Source: Clostridia bacterium
GTDB lineage: Bacteria > Bacillota > Clostridia > Oscillospirales > Acutalibacteraceae
Length of the DNA: 64,000 bases
Reading direction: 5' to 3'
Assembly: GCA_900755895.1 (NCBI GenBank)
Contig: CAAEIG010000050.1
Location: 1 to 64,000, forward strand
The notes below the pieces were generated by a model, which worked only from the letters and a program-made list of their open reading frames with translations, was not told the origin of the DNA and searched no databases. Shown in pieces: positions 24,970 through 34,808 of the stretch. The position numbers and the translations under genes are program-made. Positions within the stretch are counted from its first letter, which is position 1; each line of letters opens with the position of its first letter.

Positions 24970-27294
24970 GTGAGACAGAAGGAAAATATTGATCGAGAAT
25001 GGAAGTTTCATTTTGGCGAGGTCCCTGAACCCAAACAAATTTGGGGATTTCAGAAATCTGGCGCCCATAATCAGGGAGGCGCAAATAAGGATTTGAACGA
25101 CTCCACATGGAGAACGGTAAATCTGCCCCATGATTACGTGATGGAAGGCCCTGCAACACCTTCCTTCGCCCAGTGGACTCCGGACAATGTGATTCCCAAC
25201 TTGGAATCCGTTGGGAACCTCCATACGACCAGAGGCTCCCGTTTTGGGGGAATCGCCTGGTATCGGAAACACTTGCATAAAATAGATACCACCGGCAAAC
25301 GAGTCTTCCTACGTTTTGATGGCATCTATCGTGATAGCCAAATTTATCTGAACAATTTTTTCGTGGGCCGTCACATGAGCGGTTACACTGGGGTTACGTA
25401 TGACATTACGGATTTTCTGTACTCAGAGAATGAGAATGTTTTGGCGGTTCGAGTAGACGCCTCCCAGGCAGAGGGTTGGTTCTATGAAGGCGGTGGCATT
25501 TACCGCCATGTCTGGCTGATTACTACCCCACTGGCTGCCATCGACAATCACGGAGTATTTGTGAAAAGCGAAGTTGACTTGGAGAATCACCGTGCTAGAG
25601 TCACCGTGCAAACTACTCTTCGCAATTACAACAGCACCCCTGAAACAGTGGCTGTTGCTCAGACGGTTAGGACACCGGAAGGCAGGCGCATTGAGATGGA
25701 GCCTGTTACAGTCGCCCTTGGGATCCATGAAAAAAAGACGGTGGAACAGTGGATGGACATGGAACACCCCGCCCTTTGGGAGATTGACTCGCCCACTCTG
25801 TATACCCTCAACACGGTCCTCAGCAGCGGCGACAGTATGGAAACCCAGTTCGGTATCCGGCATATCCACTTTGACAAGGACACAGGTTTCTATCTAAACG
25901 GCAAAAACATCAAGCTCAAAGGCGTGTGCTGCCACCAGGACCACGCCGGGCTCGGCGTTGCGCTGCCAGACGGGATGCAGGAGTATCGAATCAGAAAGCT
26001 GAAGGAAATGGGATGCAACGCTTACCGTTCTGCCCACAATCCCGCAACGGAAGAACTGATCCAGGTCTGTGACCGTCTGGGGATGTTGGTGATGGACGAG
26101 AACCGGTTGCTTTCAAGCTCCAGCGAGGATCTGGAACAACTGGATGAGCTGATCTTGTCAGCACGAAACCACCCTAGCATTTTCATCTGGTCACTGGGAA
26201 ACGAGGAGGGCACAATCCACTTTACAGAAAACGGCAGAAAGATCGCGGAAACCATGCGCAACCATGTGCGGGAACTGGACGGCACCCGCCCTGTTACTGT
26301 GGCAGTGTGTTTTTGGGATGCCTCCTCGAATTACAAAGGAATTGATGACCCGGCAAAGACGGGTACCATGGTCCCCAGCTTAGATGTGTTTGGCTTCAAC
26401 TACTTTACGGAACTGTGGGACGGCTTCCGGCAGGCTTACCCGGAGATCCCCTTGATCTGCACGGAGCACACATCCATGCCCTGCACCCGAGGCTGCAGAG
26501 TCACAGACAACGAAAAATGCCATCAAAGCATTACCGACCCGGAGACCATGAGCTATGGCGCTGGAGAAGAAGCATGGAAGGCCGTTAAAAATCGAGAGTA
26601 CATGGCGGGAATATTTGTGTGGACGGGCTTTGACTACCATGGAGAACCCAGTCCCTTTGGATGGCCTGCGGTATCTTCCTCTTTTGGAATTTTGGACCTC
26701 TGTGGGTTTAAGAAGGACGCTTTTTACTATTATAAGGCCTGCTGGGATGAGGAAGCGCTGTTGCATCTCTGCGCAGATGACAAGGTGGTTTGGACAATCA
26801 CAAATTGTGATGAAGTGGAACTGTTTGCCGATGGCGTCAGCCAAGGGCGGCGTACCGCGGAAAAAGACACGGTTTTAAAATGGGAGGATCTTTCTATATT
26901 CACAGAATTGACAGCAGTTGGCTATCGAAACGGTCAAGAAGCAGCACGAGATATTTTGCCAAACTATGCCAGAGCAGAAAAACTGGCCGCTGTGGTAGAC
27001 GGATGTTTCCAAGAAAAAGATGGCAGCAAAACCGTGGTTGTCAACTTCTATGTTCAGGACGAGCAAGGAAACACGGTGGAGATTGCAGACGACCTGATTA
27101 CCCTCCAGCACTCCCCCCATGCGGTCCTTCTGGGTACTGGCAATGGAGACCCCAGCGACCATGACAGCTGCAAGCTGGACTATCGTCGGGCCTTCAACGG
27201 AAAAATGCAGGCAATATTCTCTGTCTCTGACAAAGCGGAAATCATCGCAACCGCTCCAGGACTGGAAAAAGCCGTGATACTTCTGGATTGCTAA
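24970..27294 (+). CDS. GH2 family glycoside hydrolase (beta-galactosidase-like)
   Basis: A 774-residue intracellular enzyme with no signal peptide. GTG at 24970 follows AAGGAGG by 7 bases. The order is an N-terminal sugar-binding jelly roll (about 1-190), an Ig-like domain (about 190-298), a TIM barrel (about 298-600) and C-terminal beta domains. The acid/base Glu412 is in SLGNEEG and the nucleophile Glu499 in LICTEHTS; NLPHDYVMEG and CNAYRSAHNP are family hallmarks. The motifs cannot separate beta-galactosidase from beta-glucuronidase or other GH2 activities. It lies downstream of the Lpl importer and before the GH141-like gene. Confidence 0.9.
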   Translation: MRQKENIDREWKFHFGEVPEPKQIWGFQKSGAHNQGGANKDLNDSTWRTVNLPHDYVMEGPATPSFAQWTPDNVIPNLESVGNLHTTRGSRFGGIAWYRKHLHKIDTTGKRVFLRFDGIYRDSQIYLNNFFVGRHMSGYTGVTYDITDFLYSENENVLAVRVDASQAEGWFYEGGGIYRHVWLITTPLAAIDNHGVFVKSEVDLENHRARVTVQTTLRNYNSTPETVAVAQTVRTPEGRRIEMEPVTVALGIHEKKTVEQWMDMEHPALWEIDSPTLYTLNTVLSSGDSMETQFGIRHIHFDKDTGFYLNGKNIKLKGVCCHQDHAGLGVALPDGMQEYRIRKLKEMGCNAYRSAHNPATEELIQVCDRLGMLVMDENRLLSSSSEDLEQLDELILSARNHPSIFIWSLGNEEGTIHFTENGRKIAETMRNHVRELDGTRPVTVAVCFWDASSNYKGIDDPAKTGTMVPSLDVFGFNYFTELWDGFRQAYPEIPLICTEHTSMPCTRGCRVTDNEKCHQSITDPETMSYGAGEEAWKAVKNREYMAGIFVWTGFDYHGEPSPFGWPAVSSSFGILDLCGFKKDAFYYYKACWDEEALLHLCADDKVVWTITNCDEVELFADGVSQGRRTAEKDTVLKWEDLSIFTELTAVGYRNGQEAARDILPNYARAEKLAAVVDGCFQEKDGSKTVVVNFYVQDEQGNTVEIADDLITLQHSPHAVLLGTGNGDPSDHDSCKLDYRRAFNGKMQAIFSVSDKAEIIATAPGLEKAVILLDC

Positions 27295-27476
27295 CTGGTA
27301 AAATCTTGCCGATGGATTCTAAAACGAAAAAACAGAAGCACGGGTGTCTGTGGGAAGAAATATCTGAAAGTCCAATTTTTGCCAAAAGTTTGCGTAGTGG
27401 TGGCCCTAAAAACCCACTATGCCAATCCAACTTAAAAAAGTGTTGTCGAAAAGTGAACAGAAAGGATGAATGAGGG

Positions 27477-29795
27477 ATGAGGCATATCTACGTCAACATC
27501 GCTGGAAATGACCAAGCGGATGGCAGCAAGGCATTTCCAGTTCGGTCTGTATCCCGTGCGCAGCAGCTTGTCCGCCAACACAAAAAATCCGGTGAAAAGG
27601 ACATCATCGTCCACATCGGTGCGGGCCGTTACTATCTAAATGAGACGCTTCTCTTTATGCCGCAAGATGGCGGCGGAAAAGATGGAACGGTTGTATACCA
27701 GGGTGAGGACGGCACATTTATCAGCGGAGGTACTCGCATATTTCCTCAGTGGAAACCGTATAAAAACGGCATCTACCGGACGGACGTCCCAGAAGGTCTG
27801 GAGTTTGACCAGCTGTTTATAAATGGGGAAAAGAAAATCCTGGCCCGGTACCCTAATTTTGACCCAAACGCAAAATATTATGGTGGCTGTGCCGCAGATA
27901 GTTTTGACCCCCAACGAGTTAAAAAATACCAGAATCCCCAAGGCGCCTATATGCACGCCATGCACATCGCTTTGTGGGGAGATTTTCACTTTCGGGTAAC
28001 GGGACAGGATGACGATGGCACGTTGCAGTATGAAGGCGGGTGGCAGAATAACCGTCCGGCAGCCATGCACCCTGATATCCGCTTTATTGAAAATGTGTTT
28101 GAGGAACTGGATGCACCCGGAGAATGGTATTTGGATCGGAAAGCCTCCACTCTATATTACATGCCGGAAAACCAAGCGGAGTTAAGGAATGGAACGGTTG
28201 AAGTTGCGGGAATCAATCAACTTGTTTCTGTGATTGGCTCAGAAAACAACCCTGTGGAAAACCTTTCATTCCAGAATCTTACCTTTCTCCATGCGGGCAT
28301 GACTTTTATGGAACCCATGGAAAAAATCTTGCGCAGCGACTGGTGCATTTACCGGGGTGGAGCGGTTTATCTTGAGGGGTGTCGTGCCGTCAGTTTGGAT
28401 GGTTGCGCGTTTCTGGATGTTGGAGGCAACGGCGTGACGGTAAGTCGTTGGAACAGGAAAGTCACGGTAGCTCATTGTGAGTTTCGTGGTTGTGGGGCCA
28501 GTTCTGTGGTGGTTGTGGGTGATACCAGCGCGGTGCGCAGTCCCTTGTTCAATTACGATGACAGAGCCGAAATCGAGGAGATGGACTGGACACCGGGACC
28601 TGCCAATAATAATTACCCTAAGGATTGCTCAATAGAGGACTGCCTGATGATACAAAGCGGCAGGGTTGAAAAGCAGAGCGCCGGAATATGCCTTTCTATG
28701 TGCCAAAACATCCACATTTCCAAGAATACAATTTACGACGTGCCCCGGGCGGGTATCAATATATGCGATGGAACCTGGGGCGGCCATGTGTTGGAAAAGA
28801 ACGTAGTGTTTGATACCGTAAAGGAAACTGGAGATCATGGGGCTTTTAATTCCTGGGGAAGGGATCGTTTCTGGGATCCCCGGTATGAGGTGATGGACCA
28901 AAGAGTCAGCGAAAACCCGGAACTTCCTCTGATAGACGCAATGGAACCCATTGTAATACGGAAGAACATTTTCTCCTGTGATTATGGCTGGGATATTGAT
29001 TTAGATGACGGTTCCTCTAACTATCATATCGTAAAAAACCTTTGCTTGCGGGGAGGAATTAAAAACCGAGAGGGTGTCCATCGCTTGGTGGAACACAACA
29101 TTATGATCAACAACACCTTCCATCCCCATGTGTGGTTTCATCGGTGTGAAGATGTATTCCGACACAATGTTCTCTTCCGGGAATATGAGGATATCAATTT
29201 GAACTCATTTGGCAGGCAATTTGATTACAACATCCTGTGCAAAAAGGGTGACACAGAACCGGCATGGCCTTTGCGAAGCAAGTCCGGTATGGATAAACAC
29301 TCCATTATGGCAGATGTGAAAATTGATGGTTTATCCGAAGGCAATTTTGCGATACCGGACAAGGAATGGTTGGATAAGCTGGGAATAGAGCTTGAAGATT
29401 TTTCTGACTGCGGCGTTCAATCACCGGCGCTGAAAAGGAAATCCCGTTCCCCTTTTGAAAGGAAAATTGTACTGCAACCCTATACCCCAGTTTTTCGGGA
29501 AGAGCTTATCCATTTTGAAGGTATGAAGATAAAGACATTGTCAGGCCCTGCGGAAATGTCCGCTACTGGTATGTGGCAAGAGTCGGGTATCTATATTCTG
29601 CAAATTGATGAAACCAGTCCATGGTATACCGGTGGATTGCGTTCCAATGATGTATTGTTGGAGGTGGATGGAACACCAATACATGGCGTAGAAGATGGAA
29701 TCAAGATGTTGAACATGTGCGAAAAAACTGTGACGGTCTGGCGAAATCAGAAAAAAGAAAATATTAAGCTGGAAAAACTGTCATCAAAGGCATGA
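27477..29795 (+). CDS. right-handed beta-helix glycosidase-like protein (GH141-like) with C-terminal PDZ domain
   Basis: A 772-residue protein without a signal peptide. Residues 1-120 open with IYVNIAGNDQADGSKAFPV and IHIGAGRYYLNET-like strands. FINGEKKILARYPNFDP (about 114-130) is typical of GH141-type proteins (fucosidase/xylanase family). Residues 250-560 are beta-helix coils (FQNLTFLHAG, LDGCAFLDVGGNGVTV, AHCEFRGCGASSV). Residues about 690-765 form a PDZ-like domain (IDETSPWYTGGLRSNDVLLE). The gene is clearly more AT-rich than its neighbours and is followed by an integrase remnant, signs of transfer. The GH141 label is from pattern memory; the activity is not established. The 182 bases before it show no gene. 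Confidence 0.72.
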   Translation: MRHIYVNIAGNDQADGSKAFPVRSVSRAQQLVRQHKKSGEKDIIVHIGAGRYYLNETLLFMPQDGGGKDGTVVYQGEDGTFISGGTRIFPQWKPYKNGIYRTDVPEGLEFDQLFINGEKKILARYPNFDPNAKYYGGCAADSFDPQRVKKYQNPQGAYMHAMHIALWGDFHFRVTGQDDDGTLQYEGGWQNNRPAAMHPDIRFIENVFEELDAPGEWYLDRKASTLYYMPENQAELRNGTVEVAGINQLVSVIGSENNPVENLSFQNLTFLHAGMTFMEPMEKILRSDWCIYRGGAVYLEGCRAVSLDGCAFLDVGGNGVTVSRWNRKVTVAHCEFRGCGASSVVVVGDTSAVRSPLFNYDDRAEIEEMDWTPGPANNNYPKDCSIEDCLMIQSGRVEKQSAGICLSMCQNIHISKNTIYDVPRAGINICDGTWGGHVLEKNVVFDTVKETGDHGAFNSWGRDRFWDPRYEVMDQRVSENPELPLIDAMEPIVIRKNIFSCDYGWDIDLDDGSSNYHIVKNLCLRGGIKNREGVHRLVEHNIMINNTFHPHVWFHRCEDVFRHNVLFREYEDINLNSFGRQFDYNILCKKGDTEPAWPLRSKSGMDKHSIMADVKIDGLSEGNFAIPDKEWLDKLGIELEDFSDCGVQSPALKRKSRSPFERKIVLQPYTPVFREELIHFEGMKIKTLSGPAEMSATGMWQESGIYILQIDETSPWYTGGLRSNDVLLEVDGTPIHGVEDGIKMLNMCEKTVTVWRNQKKENIKLEKLSSKA

Positions 29796-29985
29796 GTGTG
29801 GATGTCCAGCGCGATGGAGACCTGGAAGTGGCCCAGCAGCCCTGAAACCATGACTACGTCTGCCCCACCGGAGATCTCAGGTAAACAGCGGAAGGACGGG
29901 GGCGTGGACGTTCCGGTCCAGGGGCAGGCCGAGCATCTTCAAGATCAATTTATACCACCACTTGAAAGTGCTGGAATCATGGGCA
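29785..29985 (-). pseudogene. decayed tyrosine-recombinase (integrase) C-terminus
   Basis: On the minus strand one frame reads STFKWWYKLILKMLGLPLD and then stops. A second frame reads GGADVVMVSGLLGHFQVS followed by IALDIHTHA. Together these match the C-terminal third of phage/ICE integrases. The HDLRH box between them is scrambled by a frameshift, and the catalytic Tyr of the usual LDxYTH is His. It is clearly non-functional. The rest of 29986-30090 shows no gene. Confidence 0.75.
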
Positions 29986-30100
29986 GGTCGGCGCCATGGC
30001 GACGGTTCTGGGCTCTATCACGATCATGACCTCTCATACTGCACTAAACCAATCATTTATCAATATTTGTTTGGCGATACTATTCAAACTTTGCAAGCTA

Positions 30101-30109
30101 TGGTATACT
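30101..30109 (+). promoter_or_regulatory. extended -10 promoter candidate for asrABC
   Basis: TGGTATACT is an extended -10 element about 120 bases upstream of asrA; the -35 region is poor (TATTCA). Confidence 0.45.
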
Positions 30110-30227
30110 GAATCTGGCTATATGGAAATCCTCTGCGGAACTGACACAAACCGCCCTCTCCCCCTACTGAACGGTTCCGGGACGGACAGTTTTCAATGGC
30201 ACACTTTATTTAGGGAGGTACTACCAC

Positions 30228-31265
30228 ATGGGCTTTTCTCTCTCCGTCTCTCAAGCAGACGCTGTGCTGCGCGCACTGAAGAAAGACTACCGTGTCTACG
30301 CACCAAAGCGGTTTCCCAAACAAGGCCGCTACTCCGACACCGATATCATTCGGTATGCTGAAGTAGATGCTTTCTCCGACATTGTTTGGGATACCAAGTC
30401 CGATTATCCAGCCAAAGAAGTTATCACTCCCATTCAGCAAGCCATTTTCTATTTTACCGAAGATGAATATCGTGCCAGTAAAGCCAAAACAAAACCCATC
30501 CTCTTGCTCGCCCGTCCCTGCGACATCAACGCTCAACGAATTCAAGCCCGCATCTACGCCGGAAATGGTGGGTACGATGATCTGTACTACACCCGGGTCC
30601 ATGATCTGGTAAAGTTCGCCGTCATGGACTGCAACGGCGGCGACGATACCTGCTTCTGTGTGTCCATGGGCACCAACCGCACCGATTATTACTCCCTGGC
30701 TCTCAAGTTCTCTGCCGATGGGCTGCTGGTCCAGGTAACAGACGAGTCCCTGGCCCCCTACTTCCAGGACATGCCCCAGGCCGACTATACCCCTGCCTTT
30801 GTGGAGAAAAATGAGCTGCAAGTCACCCTTCCTGATCTCAGCGACAAAGAGGTTCGCAAGGCCCTTAAAACCCACCCCATGTGGCAGGAATACAACAGCC
30901 GCTGCATCTCCTGCGGCGCCTGCACGGTGGCCTGCTCTACCTGTACCTGCTTCACCACTCGGGACATCATCTATGGTGATAACCCAGAGGTGGGCGAACG
31001 CCGCCGGGTGACAGCCTCCTGCCAGATTGCAGGTTTTGATCAGATGGCCGGTCAGCGGGAGTTTCGCGCCACTGCTGCGGAACGTATGCGCTACAAGGTG
31101 CTCCACAAGTTCCACGACTATAAAGCCCGGTTCGGTGAGGAGCACATGTGCGTGGGCTGCGGCCGCTGCACCCATCGCTGTCCTGAGCTGATCTCCATCT
31201 CTGCCACTGTCAACAAAGTCTGTGCCGCCGTGGAGGAAATCAAAACTTCCATGGCCAGTCACTAA
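30228..31265 (+). CDS. asrA: anaerobic sulfite reductase subunit A (iron-sulfur)
   Basis: A 345-residue electron-transfer subunit of the NADH-dependent sulfite reductase that makes sulfide. The N-terminal domain contains LLARPCDINAQRIQARIY. Two 4Fe-4S motifs follow, CISCGACTVAC (about residues 226-236) and CVGCGRCTHRCPE (about 308-320). Length and order match Salmonella-type AsrA. It leads the operon asrABC with spacings of 14 and 18 bases. Confidence 0.94.
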   Translation: MGFSLSVSQADAVLRALKKDYRVYAPKRFPKQGRYSDTDIIRYAEVDAFSDIVWDTKSDYPAKEVITPIQQAIFYFTEDEYRASKAKTKPILLLARPCDINAQRIQARIYAGNGGYDDLYYTRVHDLVKFAVMDCNGGDDTCFCVSMGTNRTDYYSLALKFSADGLLVQVTDESLAPYFQDMPQADYTPAFVEKNELQVTLPDLSDKEVRKALKTHPMWQEYNSRCISCGACTVACSTCTCFTTRDIIYGDNPEVGERRRVTASCQIAGFDQMAGQREFRATAAERMRYKVLHKFHDYKARFGEEHMCVGCGRCTHRCPELISISATVNKVCAAVEEIKTSMASH

Positions 31266-31279
31266 AGGAGGTCCGCGCT

Positions 31280-32071
31280 ATGATGAATCCTGTTCAGCCT
31301 CAGGCTTGTACCATTCTGAATGTCAAAAAAGAGAGCCGTCATGAGTGGACCTTCCGGGTTGCTACCGACGCCAAACCTGCCCATGGTCAATTTATGCAGC
31401 TGTCCATCCCCATGATCGGCGAGGCCCCCATCTCTGTCTCAGCCCAAGGTGATGGATGGCTGGAGTTTACCATCCGCGCTGTGGGCAAGGTCACCGATGT
31501 CATCTTCCAGAAAGAGGCCGGGGATACCCTGTTCCTGCGGGGCCCCTACGGCAAGGGCTGGCCCGTGGAACAGTTCCGGGACAAGCACCTGGTGGTCATC
31601 ACCGGCGGCACCGGCCTGGCTCCTGTCCGTTCCATGCTCAATATGCTGGCCCAAACCCCCGGTTACGCCAAGTCCGTTCACCTGATCTGCGGCTTCAAGA
31701 ACGCCGATGGCGTTGTCTTCCACAGTGAACTGGAGGAATGGAAGAATCAGTTCTCCACCATTTACACGCTGGATAACGATACCCTAGAGGGATGGCGCAC
31801 GGGCATGGTCACCGCTTTTGTGCCGGAAATCCCCTTTGACACCTTTGACGGCAACTATGCTGTGGTGGTGGTAGGCCCGCCGCCCATGATGAAGTTCACA
31901 GGCCTGGCCCTCATGGAACATGGGGTGGAGCCGGAAAAGGTTTGGATGAGCTTCGAGCGCAAAATGTCCTGCGCAGTGGGCAAATGCGGCCACTGCCGCA
32001 TTGACGAGGTTTATGTCTGTCTTGACGGCCCGGTGTTCCCCTACACGGTGGCCCGGGACCTGGTGGACTGA
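31280..32071 (+). CDS. asrB: anaerobic sulfite reductase subunit B (FAD/NAD-binding)
   Basis: A 263-residue flavoprotein that takes electrons from NADH. It has the FNR-like fold with the NAD-binding ITGGTGLAPVRSMLN motif (about residues 111-125) and VVGPPPMMKF. The C-terminal CAVGKCGHCRIDEVYVCLDG holds four cysteines for a 2Fe-2S cluster, as in PyrK/AsrB proteins. GGAGG precedes the ATG. Confidence 0.94.
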   Translation: MMNPVQPQACTILNVKKESRHEWTFRVATDAKPAHGQFMQLSIPMIGEAPISVSAQGDGWLEFTIRAVGKVTDVIFQKEAGDTLFLRGPYGKGWPVEQFRDKHLVVITGGTGLAPVRSMLNMLAQTPGYAKSVHLICGFKNADGVVFHSELEEWKNQFSTIYTLDNDTLEGWRTGMVTAFVPEIPFDTFDGNYAVVVVGPPPMMKFTGLALMEHGVEPEKVWMSFERKMSCAVGKCGHCRIDEVYVCLDGPVFPYTVARDLVD

Positions 32072-32089
32072 GAAAGGAGGAGCCAGAAG

Positions 32090-33157
32090 ATGAATCAAGA
32101 TATCAACATCAAAAAGGTCCGGCTGAACTGCTACCGGCAGTCCAAGGTACCTGGAGAATTTATGTTGCAAATGCGCGTGCCCGGCGGTACGGTGGACGCC
32201 AAATATCTCAGCTATGTGGAGCACATCGCCAAAACCTGGGGCGACGGCAACTTCCACTTCGGTACCCGACAGACCTTTGACATCACCGGCATCCCCTATG
32301 AAAATATCCCGGCGGTCAATGCTTATCTGGAGACATATATTAAGGAAGTGGATTCCCAGCTGTGCAATGTGGACATGGACACCATTGCACAGGAACCCCA
32401 CCCCTGGGATCCTGCCGAGGGCTACCCCACCATTGGTGCACGGAATATCACCGCCTGTATTGGCAATTACCACTGCATTTGCGGCAACTGCAACACCTTT
32501 GAACTGGCCAGGAAGATCGAGCCCATCATCTTCCCCAGCCACTATCATATCAAGATCAACATTGCCGGCTGTCCCAATGACTGCAATAAGGCTCACTTGT
32601 GCGACTTCGGTATTATCGGTGTGGCGCGCATGACCTACCATCCCGAACGCTGCATCGCCTGCGGTGCTTGCGTGCGGGCCTGCCAGCACGGTGCTACCCG
32701 AGTACTGTCGGCCAATCCGGCCATCGGCAAGGTGCAGAAGGATGCCTGCTGCTGCGTGGGCTGCGGTGAGTGCGTCCGGGTCTGCCCCACCAGCGCTTGG
32801 ACCCGCCAGGAAACCAAGTTCTACCGGGTGATTCTAGGTGGCCGTACCGGCCGTCAAACACCCCGTACCGGCAAAATGTTCCTCAACTGGGCCACAGAAG
32901 ATGTGATTCTGGGGGTGCTGAAGAACTGGCAGAAATTTTCCGCATGGGTCATGGATTACAAGCCCGAGTATCTCCATGGCGGTCACCTCATTGACCGAGC
33001 CGGCTATAAGAAGTTCAAGGAGATCATCCTGGACGGCGTGGAATTGAACCCCGAATGTCTGGTGGCTGAGGACCTGTTCTGGCATGAGACGGAATACCGT
33101 TCCAACTTCAATGTCAAACCCTTGTCCATGCACCACACCGCCGGTCCCAAAGAATAA
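32090..33157 (+). CDS. asrC: anaerobic sulfite reductase subunit C (catalytic, siroheme)
   Basis: A 355-residue catalytic subunit that reduces sulfite to sulfide with siroheme and 4Fe-4S centres. The siroheme region includes GTRQTFDITGIP, the cysteine-rich ITACIGNYHCICGNCNTF and IAGCPNDCNKAH. A ferredoxin insertion follows with CIACGACVRACQHG and CCCVGCGECVRVCPTS (about residues 184-234). The siroheme-coupling cysteines appear complete. It ends at the terminator at 33218. Confidence 0.94.
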   Translation: MNQDINIKKVRLNCYRQSKVPGEFMLQMRVPGGTVDAKYLSYVEHIAKTWGDGNFHFGTRQTFDITGIPYENIPAVNAYLETYIKEVDSQLCNVDMDTIAQEPHPWDPAEGYPTIGARNITACIGNYHCICGNCNTFELARKIEPIIFPSHYHIKINIAGCPNDCNKAHLCDFGIIGVARMTYHPERCIACGACVRACQHGATRVLSANPAIGKVQKDACCCVGCGECVRVCPTSAWTRQETKFYRVILGGRTGRQTPRTGKMFLNWATEDVILGVLKNWQKFSAWVMDYKPEYLHGGHLIDRAGYKKFKEIILDGVELNPECLVAEDLFWHETEYRSNFNVKPLSMHHTAGPKE

Positions 33158-33217
33158 CTTCCGTTAAGAATCTAACAAATCCGGTGATTCTTGCCGGGCT
33201 CAATCCTATCGACAAAA

Positions 33218-33252
33218 AAACTCCCGCCTACTTCCTGTAGGCGGGAGTTTTG
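33218..33252. terminator. bidirectional terminator between asrC and the GH29 gene
   Basis: A 14-bp perfect stem AAACTCCCGCCTAC / GTAGGCGGGAGTTT, loop TTCCT, with T or A runs on both sides. Confidence 0.88.
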
Positions 33253-33308
33253 TATGCAGCTGATAAGCAATGTCCTTATCGCTGCGAAACTTATGCTTTG
33301 AAGTTTTT

Positions 33309-34670
33309 TCACCCAGCTACGGTGAGCTTGAAGCCCTCCGCATAAAAGGCTCCGCCCATTGCAATGTCAGAGAGAGACAACGTCACGCCATCCTCTTCCT
33401 GGCGGAACTTGATCCTCTGGCCAGTACGCATGGACTCCACTCCCAAAACTTGTTCCTGCAAGTGAAGTGTCAGCTTCTCCGGCAACTCCGGCATTTCATC
33501 GTAAGCATAGAAGGCATAGACCGAATTCTCTTTCCGGGTGTAGAACAAAGAATCCTCCCAATAAGGAGCGCAAATGTGTGTCTCATAAATGCCCTCTCCA
33601 AAAAGCTTGAGCCATGCTCCCAGTTCCCGCAAAGAACGCACTGCAGGGGCAGGCAGCAAGCCGTCCGGCTGAGGCGCGATATTCAGTGCCAGGTTTCCAC
33701 CCTTGCTGACAATCTCTAGCAAAAGGTGGACCAACTGGCGTCCTGTTTTGAACACATCGGTGTAATGGAAGGAAAATTTCTGCCCCACGGTGGTACAAGT
33801 CTCCCAGGGAACTGTAAGAGCTGTATCGGGCACCGTCTTTTCCGGCGTGATGAAGTTCTCATATTCACCACCGCAAGTGCGTTCGCAAACAATCAGATGG
33901 GGCTGGGTTGTGGAGCGAATCTCCTCCACGATCTCCCCCAAACGGATGTCCTGGTCCAAATTATCCGGCCGTACCCAGCCGCCGTCCAGCCACAACACAT
34001 CAATTTTGCCATAGTTGGTGCAAAGCTCCCGGATCTGCTGGTGGATGAATTCCACGTATTTTTCCCACAGGTCCGGATGCTCCGAAATATCATAGTTCAC
34101 GTTTCGAGTGGGAGCGGTCCCAAACTGGGGCGCCCAATAGTAGGGGCTGTGCCAGTCCGGTTTGGAGAAATAAGTGGAAATGGCCATTCCCTGTTTGCGG
34201 AACTCCCGATAAAGGGCGCCTACCACATCTGCATCGGCATGGGTGTGAAAGGGACAGTCGGGGGCGGTGATTTTATAGTCGGTGGTGTTGGTGTCAAACA
34301 TGCAGAATCCGTCATGATGCTTGGTGGTAAACAAGAGGTACTTGAAGCCGCAGTCTTTGGCCAGCTGTGCCCAGGAAGCCGCATCGAACTTGACGGGATT
34401 GAACGTCTTGTTTGCCTCCCAATACTGTTGTTTGCACACTTCCGGGTCTGCCCAGGTGAAATCTTCCTGGCTCCAGGCGGCATCCCCATCGCTCAAAGGC
34501 CAACTCTCATAAGTGCCAAGCTGGCAGCCCGGAGCCCAGTGCATCATAAACCCCAGCTTCAATCCCATAAACCAATCCAGATGCTCCTGCACTTGCGGGG
34601 AACGGGGAGGCTGATATTCCTCTGGGGGCGTGTAATTGTGAATACCGTTGGCAACAATCTTTTTTTTCAT
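33309..34670 (-). CDS. alpha-L-fucosidase, GH29
   Basis: A 453-residue retaining exo-enzyme that releases L-fucose; no signal peptide, so cytoplasmic. The catalytic barrel (about 20-345) contains WFMGLKLGFMMHWAPG, LFTTKHHDGFCMFDT (substrate-binding HH) and the nucleophile Asp229 in VLWLDGGWV. The C-terminal beta domain covers about 360-453. GAAAGGA precedes the ATG. It lies 138 bases downstream of the YesM gene on the same strand, with a possible own promoter (TTCACC, 17 bases, TATAAT near 34741-34746). The acid/base residue of GH29 varies and I cannot place it safely. Confidence 0.92.
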   Translation of the reverse strand: MKKKIVANGIHNYTPPEEYQPPRSPQVQEHLDWFMGLKLGFMMHWAPGCQLGTYESWPLSDGDAAWSQEDFTWADPEVCKQQYWEANKTFNPVKFDAASWAQLAKDCGFKYLLFTTKHHDGFCMFDTNTTDYKITAPDCPFHTHADADVVGALYREFRKQGMAISTYFSKPDWHSPYYWAPQFGTAPTRNVNYDISEHPDLWEKYVEFIHQQIRELCTNYGKIDVLWLDGGWVRPDNLDQDIRLGEIVEEIRSTTQPHLIVCERTCGGEYENFITPEKTVPDTALTVPWETCTTVGQKFSFHYTDVFKTGRQLVHLLLEIVSKGGNLALNIAPQPDGLLPAPAVRSLRELGAWLKLFGEGIYETHICAPYWEDSLFYTRKENSVYAFYAYDEMPELPEKLTLHLQEQVLGVESMRTGQRIKFRQEEDGVTLSLSDIAMGGAFYAEGFKLTVAG

Positions 34671-34808
34671 AGCAGAGAAGTCCTTTCTATGTATGGTGGA
34701 AGCTGTGCTGGAAAGCGCACCTCCATGGTGCTTCCATCCTTATTATAAAACAGGGAATTCTGCCGGTGAAAGTGGCAATTCTTTTGATAAAGTGCAATTA
34801 TTTCCGGG

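Noticed and set aside
29796..30029. 77-codon plus-strand frame after the beta-helix/PDZ gene
   Set aside because: No domain or ribosome site; the opposite strand carries recognisable integrase fragments.
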